A DNA stretch of 32,587 nucleotides from an uncultured Clostridia bacterium (GTDB lineage: Bacteria > Bacillota > Clostridia > Christensenellales > UBA1242): positions 1 to 32,587 of the forward strand of contig CALWEQ010000004.1 in assembly GCA_944377365.1 (NCBI GenBank), in the 5' to 3' direction. Both the position numbers and the translations under genes were made by a program. Positions 12,701 to 18,553 of the stretch are shown piece by piece (the first letter of the stretch is position 1; each line of letters starts with the position of its first letter). Below the pieces are notes generated by a model that was not told where the DNA came from, made no database searches, and was given only the letters and a program-made list of their open reading frames with translations.

Positions 12701-14494
12701 TGTTATGTCATACACGATTCTTTCAACATTTAAAATTATATTTTCATTTACTACTGCACCGTTTACTGTAAGCACGCCTGACTCAGCATTATACGAAGCT
12801 GTGCTTCCTCCTGTTGTCCCTGAAATATTGTAACCTTCTGGAACAGTAATTTTAAATATCAGAACCTCTCCAGACAAAGCTCTAACATCATATTTATTAT
12901 TATTACTTTGATTTTTGTCATATTCCACATCATAGTTTTCTTCCACACTTGAATTTTGGTATGTGGCTGTTGCAATTCCAAGTCCACTTAAATCTGCTCC
13001 AGAATCATTTGTTGCAGAAAAAGTTATGTTGAAATTGACAGGAGCCGAAACCCATTCTGCTTGTAATGTTATATTAACAGTTCCTTCTCCGTCCCATCTT
13101 GTCAAAGTATTATTGCCATAGAAATTCTCATTTTCAACTGTTCTATCACCTGCTTCTGTCCAGCTAAAGGTTGCTGAATAGATTTGGTCGTTGTTATATT
13201 TTAACCCAGAAAGAGAAAAACCTTCTCTTTTTGCTTCTATCGTTTTTAAGAAATTATCGCCAGAAAGTTGCTTCAACGAACCCATTGCGGTGTTGTAACC
13301 AAATGTTCCAACTGAAACTGTCGTGCTATCATATGATATACTTATATTGTAAGACAAATCTTTCCACTTTACATATAAAGGTCCGTCTCCGTTATAGCCA
13401 GAAATTGTTTTTATTGGCGTAGTCGTTGCATTCACATCTTCCACGTATCCTGCTGGTTTTTTTCCTGTGCCAACAGGTGCCAAGAATGCAGAGCTCGTCC
13501 CGTCTTCACCTAAAATAGTTGGAAGCTCTTGCACATATCTATCTGAAATGATTCCCTTAGTGCTCGCATCGATAACAGCTCCATTTGTGTCTTTTAAGAT
13601 TCTAACTCCACCAAGGTCTGTTTTTGCTTCATCATCTTTAGAATAAAAGTATCCATTTTCATCATCAGCTATGTAAATGCTCGCTCCCAAAACAGTTAAC
13701 CCAGAAGTAGCGCCGTAACCGAATTGAAATCCAGAATCCGTTGGCGTGTAATTTTGTGGAGTTTTTAAAGCATAGCTCCACTCGCCACCTGTTTCTGTTG
13801 GAGCTTCAGCTAAAACAAAACTGCTTCCACCAAATATTTCAACACCTGTTCCTATTGTCCCAATCGTCTGAAAGTTTAGGGTTTCTGGGATTGTTAAATA
13901 CTGCCAATCATATATATCAGCAAGAACTGTATTTTTCACATAACCTGCCAATCTACCAGATGTTGCAAAATCTGAATATGGTGGTGTAAATGAGTACTTT
14001 CCTATCACCAAATCATATATGGCAGTGACTGTCGCTGGATTATCATCACCAACACACCCAAAAAGGCCCGAATATGGATTGGTTGTGTCAACTGATGACG
14101 ATGAAACAGAAATCACACCTTGAATAGTGTGGCCATTACCATTAAACTTTCCAACAAATGGATTCGTAGCTGTTCCTATAGGAGTCCACAAAGCGTATCC
14201 CAAGTCCAAATCGTTTTCCAGCGCATAATTTCCTGACGCCCAATCAGTCATGCCTTGAGTTATTGCATAAGCAACCCCGTTCAAATGTTCAACAGTTTCT
14301 ATTTTGTAAAATCCGTTTGAGTCTTGACTTAAACCAGAATTTGTAAGCGACGCTGAATAATTTACCGCAGTCGCAGTCTCGGTTTTGCTCGTAAATCTTC
14401 CTGCAATCATAGGCATCACAAATCCTATTCCACAAGTCATAATTCCAAATATAATTGCAAAAATCAAACTCGTCAATTTTTTTGTGCTTGGCAT
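770..14494 (-). CDS. Giant secreted, membrane-anchored repeat protein (putative adhesin)
   Basis: This gene encodes 4574 residues. The chosen ATG (14494-14492) has AAAGGAG six bases upstream; an ATG nine codons further up has none. A signal peptide covers residues 1 to about 40 (Lys-Lys then a hydrophobic core). The C-terminus has one membrane helix (about 4536-4560) and a KKRKKK tail; no LPXTG sortase motif is seen. Between them are mostly beta-rich, Cys-poor, Thr/Ser/Asn/Asp-rich modules. A GLUG-like segment lies at about 55-140. InlB B-type (Listeria-Bacteroides) repeats include two with near-identical GWQI(D/E)GETI cores at about 1225 and 3180. A helix-rich insert spans about 1475-1635. 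An MBG-like module lies near 2360-2420 and two YDG domains near 2565 and 2755. A second GLUG-like segment is at about 4425-4500. Related repeat proteins are cell-surface adhesins or matrix proteins; that role is inferred, and the ligand is unknown. The frame is open throughout. Confidence 0.93.
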   Translation of the reverse strand: MPSTKKLTSLIFAIIFGIMTCGIGFVMPMIAGRFTSKTETATAVNYSASLTNSGLSQDSNGFYKIETVEHLNGVAYAITQGMTDWASGNYALENDLDLGYALWTPIGTATNPFVGKFNGNGHTIQGVISVSSSSVDTTNPYSGLFGCVGDDNPATVTAIYDLVIGKYSFTPPYSDFATSGRLAGYVKNTVLADIYDWQYLTIPETLNFQTIGTIGTGVEIFGGSSFVLAEAPTETGGEWSYALKTPQNYTPTDSGFQFGYGATSGLTVLGASIYIADDENGYFYSKDDEAKTDLGGVRILKDTNGAVIDASTKGIISDRYVQELPTILGEDGTSSAFLAPVGTGKKPAGYVEDVNATTTPIKTISGYNGDGPLYVKWKDLSYNISISYDSTTVSVGTFGYNTAMGSLKQLSGDNFLKTIEAKREGFSLSGLKYNNDQIYSATFSWTEAGDRTVENENFYGNNTLTRWDGEGTVNITLQAEWVSAPVNFNITFSATNDSGADLSGLGIATATYQNSSVEENYDVEYDKNQSNNNKYDVRALSGEVLIFKITVPEGYNISGTTGGSTASYNAESGVLTVNGAVVNENIILNVERIVYDITINAENFSTITSSGGSIEGKGDESWTFHVKVNSEYTLTAVIDERYGFANISSSGSGFTVSTQAVDGATGPIQVNIKVTSPIEVGSSITLSAKALTFKASLVNHKEGYSTQEQNTGSVTLINGDEQHTWTGNGNWTNMNAPGEDGIQINITNTSYYKINLDQPGATNGLKITTDYDGVSGAKGVTIVCETSTTTPQGTSKYKISGIQAGGTYYFQVYWAKQEYTATAGSGSTSSVGVNDFNINIPGADGNNVTDKASVVTNSLTVNNEIANSYNPFDELKFTYNIVSQYYKFVDWYYHDGDAYVLINESTKIFGSPVTISGKTLSFIAPAQNVEVYVAVTGKTATVSLPADATHYYEYNGGIVNAAKALSTLNPNASITLKYGDPDLGSFSVAMNNGYNLSRVIIGPSSASLTDLNADDFYDFGTDLNYNGYQNILNLSSSKLTAEELAELKDELLSDIFIKEKLNIYVLASPKTATLSFDDGFEEGEGTGSAEPITYHFGIPVDITDAVNAFSKTGYTANGWVIESSVLGNYRTLTDPTDETSSLYYKTADGRYMLNLSAGLITDIATDQSFNLIRTYEVNTYKLVLNAGEGEFEGGSKTTEIANITFGQAINQTVPTPTRTGYTFGGWQIDGETITITSETVWKWTSENADKSVEATAVWTAKKYTVNLNLNGGNAGGETVLSFPLVYDTGIGGNETFEGLDGMVARQGFTLQSLVLLSADNESIDLEIGREGEAKTFNAETFTTFDFDNSTSITLYVRWVFADNAITATFDSNGTSITYNASLQEITNIITISENKTGITPVTEWQYSKTGSSNWGALPGGVEGLATSLKVKNVADSGYYRASLILTDSVGPAILRDSKTIDFAVDDVVPNKHIVVSPAQLLSFNDITTGVLSGDGEKQLYEVVKYLYNIPAIQNMVKEAESDEALIASFESNALTTYETFKTWISSGEGEYDKQAYVAKIFLSQLVLNAKLRNEYLSQFANNNSSYSQEEIQFIESRLNSLVSEWGEGYLSSSTENQSLLEKYVKAIFEIGGSSFNYTTDFNATGNYWYDNLSIVSTFTSQASISDRFTILPISGLTGDDNIVSDIKLIKENTNAGRHEIVLKIEPKTEFDYSNFDGISKIGDEYYIVLTNDYLAKVQAMSDQEGYKWSGIHAPILYPSITVAQMPVSQVVGNGEIQKFEKSIDLTDDTNGKYTEAYLYIETSSADAGLYTFLNDQSATGRLLVKSYELYVSGSSADKASAVYYVFTRKEGGSYSITETHGADIKNSDPVLADVSLFVDGDLEILANTDQNIETLTFQTVELTVNTENNQELSGSLTPSGYGIKVNSISVSGSAGTFTVNISNETNANYYCEGNAFYDNNKTFLFQVNDLSNPSIVYFNTLSNYQVTSINVTSTNPAKANYNFVGFRQWIENQSLNDLATELKSLSNWASSTTGNVVPVSVEEFLQSATYSAVYTNASWVTFDAKTDAKKSFGFIPSSFFATIGSTVSFDNYDNSIDYDVYTFDGFGASETSKTVTVAGNPNQTFTAVIGLATPTGINLDDQTSEAKLNETFDLSDLEERVVISNSDETITYNYEWFKGDPFASAEKVEDFINKDVTSNGTYWVKVTATKAGYNNSEQSQEASFTITFVKTTVALSAPSTTTATYDTGDFADDIKIGVTLTNTQNPNLPTYEGGIALSAISTDPTLQYVLDVTIQKDGETVSEIKNADTYTITISLKDGAKNVYGLSESLVFTFTVNKAQLELTTTSVTRADGTGFTDGVLFTKVYGWQDPTFDVKVTGLNGDVVELTLVRTSTAQTVGRYSLSLPADYTNENYDLTLINTNQWFEITSVAGLTLQAEWSLASGFDSRIYDGKEHISKVDLVENESNIQLVAYTSEGNEWARFNLTNFKDVTTSNEEKNPTTISVASFAGITFTLKVGKDFGTYTISASGTNGTYPGGFSFKNGNPTLKITAKKLTLSEFTKEYDGNTVFDTSLGHKVTITDLIDGEDLNVTATYDNATVGTGKTLTGITLVDGETGLAKNYYIESSTGRGSITKSSKTLSVEITNNEFVYGEQGLDEITLKNLNSLIEKMGIVVKVDVESVGKSLYELTVTSLGSVSYSNADYLKVGSYTVAINLTSDYYTVEDSVTGNDNATNEFTLTVNPKDITATFDPITKAYDDDNVVEQKISISGIIGSDVVTASATYDDKNVGTDKDVTIAISGDDAGNYNLTNKTVSGEITDTQIVLNIDLGNDFVDGQNASITGNVTSFTINYNQDLNESGAMSILTSPTKPGYTFNGWAVGVQDGSGTIGGLKNGTILSSDNIMAFVDTLREANQYSAEIYATWDIDEYTITINDSTSMGKFEISITEGSGEQTGSTTPSDLEIGKWTYTYTYYTEVTVSRIANSGYVLIGTASETFRVVEDRVAEEKWIKIKDSDFRPANITIEISIDPDSYYGGDAISFENTGEDVWTVSSYRAQTTLESQELSSTNLQTYFARTVLDGYTFSGWSYQNADSEKVTIDYNAGGTQNLSDIITKIYSSYTKDITISFTAILTAKQYELSFDANGGTLGEPSPKITVTYGEVINKTLPTPTREGYVFSGWQIEGETITTETVWKWAENKEAVALWTDGDYSLTVTLTDSTENSNANVTISYTNEQSGTSYVVDEDEADEIFEFTLNRGITYTIEVTTNKGYKVEWGSYSDSDFELTGTGNERTIKNITNNSTLGITISAMTHEVTITGLTNATYEVKVDGKAPSISSDKFNASTEETIVVTLTPRAGYSVTGNATVTAGSQISKAENQFTITGFNDNITINFADVVSANSYDATVKYNENEIKVAGLSGTSQNEDGLITFTVRVTTGGELVFYIQDLHGYNYSNIVRTGTATVNVDKTPIVDGTYAGYRKVTVSGYTQTFGLEIKTTKVKFDVNASFVAVDSEFNIKQDVQGISVEKATQQIEYLTNATVKAVNNNPVYGFKGWYDSSVIDEDGNVVTIEGDPISIDLAYTFTVEDNVSLVAIFQYNTYNVEIKIEYTERASDGNEHATINVNGTENLPSWNGTMSYDDELNVKAVVDAGYKVVGWYVGAVDDSAEGEDATYTTTITGELTLILVVDAVDLSVEIVPTVRINGVAYSGEEISELSYGTIELGSYSNGKFTPTKDLISAKDFDVESYTGGNFYLRLSAKEGYSLDSLYNIAGDPTFSPIGEDSGYKIYRISKLNSENTYQIEARFIAISTPINIVFSDGQNRLEAGRITVTTSAGLNIVQNNSHNVTVNAITGRKVNVTASISLGQLFVDSENALNNIKITSNSGTIINPEIITPDASTGWSAQLSFEISEYTGTPLVEILVTPKTYNVQLVGWDGEPIGDPFTVTYGAPIVLPAGLTISPRDGFALLGFYKYANGVGTRYIDGDFKPIGNWTDNGYQRNSEGVYVVSANFNAKTDTFRIFASYSINKARLQIDVVPPGLENVPPTVAAKIVVLGTTTANSWSSSTDSSFVEVRDGATISLQAPVYENYRFGFWSIVRTDKNGASRTERVETETIDGFEHDGYSLVSITLNYFAKVSVTATVGGTATYTYYNGTDMVEVADTEYIPTTSPIKLNATADPGYNFVGWFVGGNPNPISYEPNFEYSASSTDPIEPTEFEARFESQTFSMTINVQAPETVTLQKVTVGGQEVNFGEAFDVKLNQIVNINLDIVDGVSIVWKGGYVVPLANGYLYRVSYNDVVDGKINLDIYASYEECDVNITVNVINGDETDKTLAANIYYLENGASVQISAINGVTITRTVGSTLELRIDLRENYRLDGVLINDRDSEAVVDGNIVRIIVSPKTEYGNSADVQINLARDYWIDYVDAEDYDLTGSGTDSDPYIISSASDLSYVAYMVNVEGSKDYADAVYVLGDNIDLTGKFWSPIGTEENKFNGKFYYRNFQIVGARPVRDYQGDISSDYVFGFVTDNAEFEMPQGDWLIAVIIVSIVLLLIIIALIIFFVLRKKRKKKLEQLANS

Positions 14495-14528
14495 AACATT
14501 CTCCTTTGTCGTTAAACCCATAAATCAG

Positions 14529-14549
14529 AGTTAACTTTACAAGTTAAGT
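14529..14549. repeat. Imperfect inverted repeat at the giant-gene promoter
   Basis: AGTTAACTT (14529-14537) and AAGTTAAGT (14541-14549) are 9-bp arms with a 3-nt gap and one mismatch. The repeat overlaps the predicted -10 box and start of the giant-gene transcript, a typical place for a repressor operator. It could equally form a small 5' hairpin. Confidence 0.45.
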
Positions 14550-14576
14550 ATAGCACAACTAAAAAAAATTAACCAA
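14547..14576 (-). promoter_or_regulatory. Promoter of the giant surface-protein gene
   Basis: On the minus strand TATACT (14552-14547) is preceded by TGC, making an extended -10 element. A weak -35, TTGGTT (14576-14571), lies 18 nt upstream. The predicted start leaves an untranslated leader of roughly 45 nt before the ATG. Confidence 0.55.
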
Positions 14577-14775
14577 ATAATTCGACGATTTTCCCTAAAT
14601 TTTTTTAATAATTTTGCTGGCGATTTAAAATATTCTTTTTTTTGTCTTTTAATAAAACACAAAAAAAACCATGTATTTAAAATTTATGTTTTTGTCATAT
14701 TTTTTTATTTATTTGTAATTTTTATTAATTTTTTTCATTTTTTTTGCATTTTTTTAATATTTTTTTTAATATTAT
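14553..14775. other. T-rich spacer between divergent genes
   Basis: Apart from the -35 region of the giant gene at its left end, this stretch is extremely A/T-rich. Homopolymer T and A runs of 6 to 9 dominate, and no gene, T-box leader or RNA element was found upstream of trpS. Confidence 0.5.
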
Positions 14776-14802
14776 TTGACTTTTTTGTTTTTTTTTGATA
14801 CT
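14776..14802 (+). promoter_or_regulatory. Possible trpS promoter
   Basis: TTGACT (14776-14781) is followed after 15 nt by GATACT (14797-14802); an alternative -10, TACTTT, sits at 17 nt. The AT-rich context makes chance matches common, and the leader would be very short. No T-box or tryptophan leader was seen. Confidence 0.35.
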
Positions 14803-14821
14803 TTCTTGTAAAGAGGTTTTT

Positions 14822-15871
14822 ATGAAAAAAATAATATTAACTGGTGACAGACCAACCGGAAAACTTCACGTAGGACATTATATTGGCTCAATTAAATCTA
14901 GGCTTGAATTGCAAAATTCTGAAAATTATGACGAATTTTATGTTATGATTGCTGATGCACAAGCTCTCACAGACAACGCAGGAAACGTTCAAAAAGTAAA
15001 AGAAAACATATTAGAAGTTGCACTCGACTATTTGTCGTGTGGATTAGACCCAAAGAAGGTGTGTTTGTTTATTCAGTCCGAAGTGCCAGCTTTGACAGAA
15101 ATTTCTTTTTATTATATGAATTTAGTCACATTGTCACGGCTTAAAAGGAACCCAACGGTTAAAGAAGAAATAAAGTTGCGTGGATTTGAGGAAAGCGTTC
15201 CTGTTGGTTTTTTAACTTATCCTATAAGCCAAACAGCCGATATCACTGCATTTGAAGCCAACATTATCCCTGTCGGCGATGACCAAAAACCAATGATTGA
15301 GCAGGCACGCGAAATCGTTCGATCATTTAACACAACTTATGGTGAAACTTTGGTTATGCCTGAGGCAGTGGTTCCTAAATCAAAATCACAATCAAGGCTT
15401 GTTGGAACCGATGGAAAAGGAAAAATGAGCAAATCGCTTGGAAATTGCATTTATCTTAGTGATTCTGAGGACACTGTAAAACAAAAAATCATGAATATGT
15501 ACACCGATCCAAACCATATTAAAATCACTGATCCTGGACAAATTGAGGGAAACGTGGTTTTTGAATATTTAGATGCTTTTGTAAAAGATGATTCATTTGA
15601 AAAATATCTGCCAGAGTACAAAAATCTTGATGAATTAAAGGCTCATTACAAACGTGGTGGTCTTGGTGATGTGAAAATAAAGCTGTTTTTAAATAATATT
15701 TTACAAGAAATTTTAAGGCCGATTCGCGAAAAACGTGAGGCCCTTGCAAAAGATCCACAAAAAGTTTACAAAATACTGTTTGAAGGATCAGATAAGGCAA
15801 ATATTAAAGCAAACAAAACTTTAGCAAAAATTAAGAATGCAATGGGAATAAATTATCGAGCAAACATTTAA
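14822..15871 (+). CDS. trpS: Tryptophanyl-tRNA synthetase
   Basis: This cytosolic class I aminoacyl-tRNA synthetase charges tRNA-Trp with tryptophan. It has 349 residues, normal for bacterial TrpRS. The HIGH-type signature is HVGH (residues 16-19) after GDRPTGK, and the KMSKS loop is intact at 201-205, followed by LGN. The ATG at 14822 is chosen because AGAGG ends five bases upstream; an in-frame TTG at 14795 has no ribosome binding site. The gene stands alone, diverging from the giant surface-protein gene and followed by its own terminator. No T-box riboswitch is visible. Confidence 0.96.
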   Translation: MKKIILTGDRPTGKLHVGHYIGSIKSRLELQNSENYDEFYVMIADAQALTDNAGNVQKVKENILEVALDYLSCGLDPKKVCLFIQSEVPALTEISFYYMNLVTLSRLKRNPTVKEEIKLRGFEESVPVGFLTYPISQTADITAFEANIIPVGDDQKPMIEQAREIVRSFNTTYGETLVMPEAVVPKSKSQSRLVGTDGKGKMSKSLGNCIYLSDSEDTVKQKIMNMYTDPNHIKITDPGQIEGNVVFEYLDAFVKDDSFEKYLPEYKNLDELKAHYKRGGLGDVKIKLFLNNILQEILRPIREKREALAKDPQKVYKILFEGSDKANIKANKTLAKIKNAMGINYRANI

Positions 15872-15908
15872 ATTCATTTTCAATAAAAAATTATTAAATT
15901 AAAAAAAT

Positions 15909-15938
15909 AAAAAAAACAGGTGATCCTGTTTTTTTTAA
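15909..15938 (+). terminator. Terminator of trpS
   Basis: AAAAAACAGG (15911-15920), loop TGAT, then CCTGTTTTTT forms a hairpin followed by T's. The complementary strand also has a T-run after the hairpin, so it could stop minus-strand transcripts as well. Confidence 0.8.
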
Positions 15939-15954
15939 CTTAAATTTATTAATA

Positions 15955-15970
15955 TCTTAAGATCTTAAGA
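15955..15970. repeat. 16-bp perfect palindrome
   Basis: TCTTAAGATCTTAAGA is a gapless, perfect 16-bp palindrome in the spacer between convergent trpS and the LOG-family gene. It has no U-tract, so it is not a terminator. A dimeric protein-binding site is possible but there is no supporting context. Confidence 0.6.
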
Positions 15971-16080
15971 AGTCTATATTTTTTAAAAAAACAATTTTAA
16001 CTTCAATTTTTTTCAAGATTTTTAATAAATATTTATATTTTTTACATATTTTTTTATATTTTTTTTATTTTTTAGATAAA

Positions 16081-16683
16081 TTATTTTTTAATAATGCTTT
16101 TCTTTGGCCTATTGTTTTGTGTTTTGTTGTTCTTTTCTGCCATGTTTGTTTTGTCGATAAGTAAACAAAGTTGTTCGGCAGACTCCGCAACTTCAAATTT
16201 TAATGCTCCTTTGTCTAAAAAGCCCAATCTGACGCATTTTTTAAGTTGTTTAAACAAGTCGTTGTAATAACCCTTGTAATTATAAACTAAAACATTTCTA
16301 TCATGCTCAAAATATTTTTTTGTTTCAATTAAATACATAAATTCTTCTATTGTTCCTGATCCGCCAGGCAGTACGACAATAGTGTCGCAGTATTTGACAA
16401 TACCTACCAATCTGCCAGCCTCATCTTCAACGACTGTCAAATCTTTAAAATTTAAATTTGGCAAGTCCTTCCTAAACTTCTTTGGCAAAATCATAAATAT
16501 GTCTTTTGAATATTTAGAAAATTCATCAACCATAAAGCCCATAATTCCGGTAGACGAACCCCCTTGTGCAATAGTCCAACCCGTTTGTGCAACATGTTTT
16601 GCTATTTTACTTAAGTTTTCTACAAGTTCTGGATCGTTTGGCATTTTCATTCCGCAAGCCATAAAAATACGTTTTTTTCTCAT
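16081..16683 (-). CDS. LOG-family nucleoside 5'-monophosphate phosphoribohydrolase
   Basis: The 200-residue protein matches the LOG (TIGR00730, formerly 'lysine decarboxylase') family. These enzymes release the base from nucleoside monophosphates and, in plants and some bacteria, activate cytokinins. It has GGSSTGIMG at residues 41-49, and R91 and D100 leading into the hallmark PGGSGTIEE at 106-114, which contains the catalytic Glu. The last ~25 residues are a basic, Asn/Lys-rich tail. The ATG has GGAGGAG six bases upstream. TATAAT-like boxes occur at 16718-16713 and 16707-16702 on this strand, but no -35 is clear. Bacterial substrates of this family are often uncertain. Confidence 0.85.
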   Translation of the reverse strand: MRKKRIFMACGMKMPNDPELVENLSKIAKHVAQTGWTIAQGGSSTGIMGFMVDEFSKYSKDIFMILPKKFRKDLPNLNFKDLTVVEDEAGRLVGIVKYCDTIVVLPGGSGTIEEFMYLIETKKYFEHDRNVLVYNYKGYYNDLFKQLKKCVRLGFLDKGALKFEVAESAEQLCLLIDKTNMAEKNNKTQNNRPKKSIIKK

Positions 16684-16885
16684 TCGTTACTCCTCCGACA
16701 TATTATATGCATATTATAACATATAAAGAAGAAAAGAAAAAAAACTTTTTAATATTTATTATTTATATAAATAATTTTTACATTGTTTTTAATTATTTGC
16801 TTAAAAAATTCATAAAAATTGCATTTTTTGTACATTTTTTTAACATTTTTTAATCTTTTTTAATATTTTTATTTTTTTTAAAACT

Positions 16886-17719
16886 TTATTCAATTCCAAT
16901 ATGTTTAAAAAAATCCTCAGTCGTATAAAATCCCGACCTGTTATATCTTTTTAATGTTTTTAATTTGCTAGAATCACCTTTTGTAAGATAGTTTAATCCT
17001 TCATTACATGTTAAAAATGCCTTAAATCCCAAACTTGACAGAATTTTATAGCTGTCATCAGAATACTTACCAAACGGATATGCGAATATGTTTGTCGTAA
17101 ACCCACATTTGTCTTTAAAACATTTTTCTAGCTTTTCGACATCATCTGTTAAATTTTTTTTATATTCTTCAAAATTTTCATTCGTTTTCTTTCCTATTCC
17201 ATACCTGGGCTCAAAGTTGTGCATGTTGTATGTATGGTTTCCTATTTCAAAAAAATCATTTTCTTGCAACAGCTTTATTTCTTCCCATGTCAGATGAGAA
17301 TAATTGGGATTGTCAAAATCTCCACTAGACGTGCTAAATTCAGTATATGAACCGACTATATTTATCGTCGCCTTAAATTTTAGCTCTTCAAAGATCGGTT
17401 TTGCATAGTAATAGTTGTTGTAATGTCCGTCATCAAAAGTTATAACCACTGGCTTTTGTGGCAGATCTCCAGTTCCTTCACAATACTTTATCAAATCTGA
17501 AACAAAAATGCTTTCGTAACCGTGATTTTTTAGCCATAGCAAATCATTTTTTAGATCGTCTGGCGAAACTATGTACTCACCTTTGCGAGATTTCAATATT
17601 GAATGATACATAAGTATCGGAACCGTCACAACCTCTTGTGCAATACAGTTGCTAGAAGGAGTGTTTCTAAATGAAAACAGCGATACTATCAAAAACAAAA
17701 TCGACAAAAACTTTTTCAT
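16886..17719 (-). CDS. Secreted polysaccharide deacetylase (CE4/NodB family)
   Basis: The 277-residue protein has an N-terminal signal peptide (about 1-27) and a NodB homology domain, so it should act outside the membrane as a metal-dependent deacetylase on peptidoglycan or another N-acetylated glycan. Motif 1 is TFDDG (D96, D97), motif 2 is HTYNMH (H162 and H167, metal ligands) and motif 3 is AYPFG. The substrate cannot be told from sequence. The start is the ATG at 17719-17717; I see no good Shine-Dalgarno sequence, only a TAAAAT box about ten bases away, so the transcript may be nearly leaderless. It is divergent from the small membrane protein gene. Confidence 0.9.
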   Translation of the reverse strand: MKKFLSILFLIVSLFSFRNTPSSNCIAQEVVTVPILMYHSILKSRKGEYIVSPDDLKNDLLWLKNHGYESIFVSDLIKYCEGTGDLPQKPVVITFDDGHYNNYYYAKPIFEELKFKATINIVGSYTEFSTSSGDFDNPNYSHLTWEEIKLLQENDFFEIGNHTYNMHNFEPRYGIGKKTNENFEEYKKNLTDDVEKLEKCFKDKCGFTTNIFAYPFGKYSDDSYKILSSLGFKAFLTCNEGLNYLTKGDSSKLKTLKRYNRSGFYTTEDFFKHIGIE

Positions 17720-17812
17720 GGTTATATTTTACATAAATAAATTAAAATAATTCATGTCGAAAGATCATTAATTAAAAACATTAAATATTTACGTTTAACC
17801 AATTTAATTTAA

Positions 17813-17841
17813 TTGACATATTATCTTAAAAAATGTATTAT
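17813..17841 (+). promoter_or_regulatory. Promoter of the small membrane protein gene
   Basis: TTGACA (17813-17818), a 17-nt spacer and TATTAT (17836-17841) form a strong sigma-A-type promoter just ahead of the AAAGGAGG ribosome binding site at 17848-17854. Confidence 0.8.
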
Positions 17842-17859
17842 AAGTTAAAGGAGGATCAT

Positions 17860-18171
17860 ATGGCAAAGCAAACTAAAAGATCTACATCAACAAGAAGTTC
17901 AAGTGGTGTTTGGGGATTAAACAAAGTGTCATTTTGGCTTATTGTTGCAGCAACAATACTCTACGCCGTAGCATTGATTTTGTCGGCATGCGGAGTTTCG
18001 TCAGTTGCAGTTTCTGCCTTACAAGGAATTGCTGCTGCTGCAATGATTATTATTGTTGCAATTTTAGCATGGCGTTATGTTAGACCAAAACCTGCCGTTT
18101 GGAAAGTTTTATATTTTGTCTGCTTGTTGATTATAATCGCAGGAATAATTGTTCCTTTGGTTATGGGATAA
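17860..18171 (+). CDS. Small membrane protein, three predicted helices
   Basis: This is a 103-residue protein of unrecognised function. The N-terminus (1-20) is basic and Ser/Thr-rich. Hydrophobic segments at roughly 24-46, 48-68 and 79-102 predict three membrane helices. An RPKPAVWK stretch separates helices two and three. The ATG at 17860 is chosen because a perfect AAAGGAGG lies five bases upstream; an in-frame ATG at 17833 falls inside the promoter. The strong promoter, strong ribosome binding site and own terminator point to a well-expressed single-gene unit. Confidence 0.85.
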   Translation: MAKQTKRSTSTRSSSGVWGLNKVSFWLIVAATILYAVALILSACGVSSVAVSALQGIAAAAMIIIVAILAWRYVRPKPAVWKVLYFVCLLIIIAGIIVPLVMG

Positions 18172-18206
18172 AACTTTTAAAATATTAACGGTTTAAACAA
18201 CAAAAC

Positions 18207-18241
18207 AAAAAGTGCTTTAACATTTGTAAAGCGCTTTTTTG
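18207..18241 (+). terminator. Terminator of the small membrane protein gene
   Basis: AAAAGTGCTTTA pairs with TAAAGCGCTTTT, with one G-U pair, around a short loop, followed by a T-run at 18235-18240. Confidence 0.85.
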
Positions 18242-18387
18242 TTTTAATAGCACAAAATTAAACGTAAAATTGCAATTTTTTGCAAAATTCAAATTTTTTT
18301 ATTTAATTTATTTTTATTTTTATGTAAATATATTTTTGCATTATTTAAATTGAACAAAATATATTTTAATCAAATTTCTAAAAATGC

Positions 18388-18416
18388 TTGATTTAAATAA
18401 AAAAGTTGTGTATAAT
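18388..18416 (+). promoter_or_regulatory. Promoter of tRNA-Ser
   Basis: TTGATT (18388-18393), a 17-nt spacer and a perfect TATAAT (18411-18416) lie 13 bases before the tRNA. Confidence 0.8.
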
Positions 18417-18429
18417 AATTCTCGTCTAT

Positions 18430-18517
18430 GGAGGATTGGCTGAGTGGTTTAAAGCGGCGGTCTTGAAAACCGTTGATGTGAGAGCATCCGCAGGTTCGAA
18501 TCCTGTGTCCTCCGCCA
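18430..18517 (+). tRNA. tRNA-Ser (UGA)
   Basis: The 88-nt class II tRNA has a genome-encoded CCA (18515-18517). The acceptor GGAGGAT pairs with GTCCTCC (one G-U). The anticodon stem GCGGT/ACCGT encloses CTTGAAA with anticodon TGA at 18464-18466, reading UCA codons. A variable arm and a T-loop TTCGAAT are present. A decayed recombinase gene abuts its 3' side, which makes the 3' end a likely old attachment site. Confidence 0.96.
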
Positions 18518-18520
18518 AAC

Positions 18521-18553
18521 AATTGTCGTTTGAACTCAAACGGCAATTTTTTT
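18521..18553 (+). terminator. Terminator of tRNA-Ser
   Basis: AATTGTCGTTTGA pairs with TCAAACGGCAATT (one G-U) around a minimal loop and is followed by seven T's. Confidence 0.85.

Noticed and set aside
14553..14821. A T-box or tryptophan-responsive leader upstream of trpS
   Set aside because: No specifier loop, T-box motif or competing terminator was found; the region is simply T-rich.
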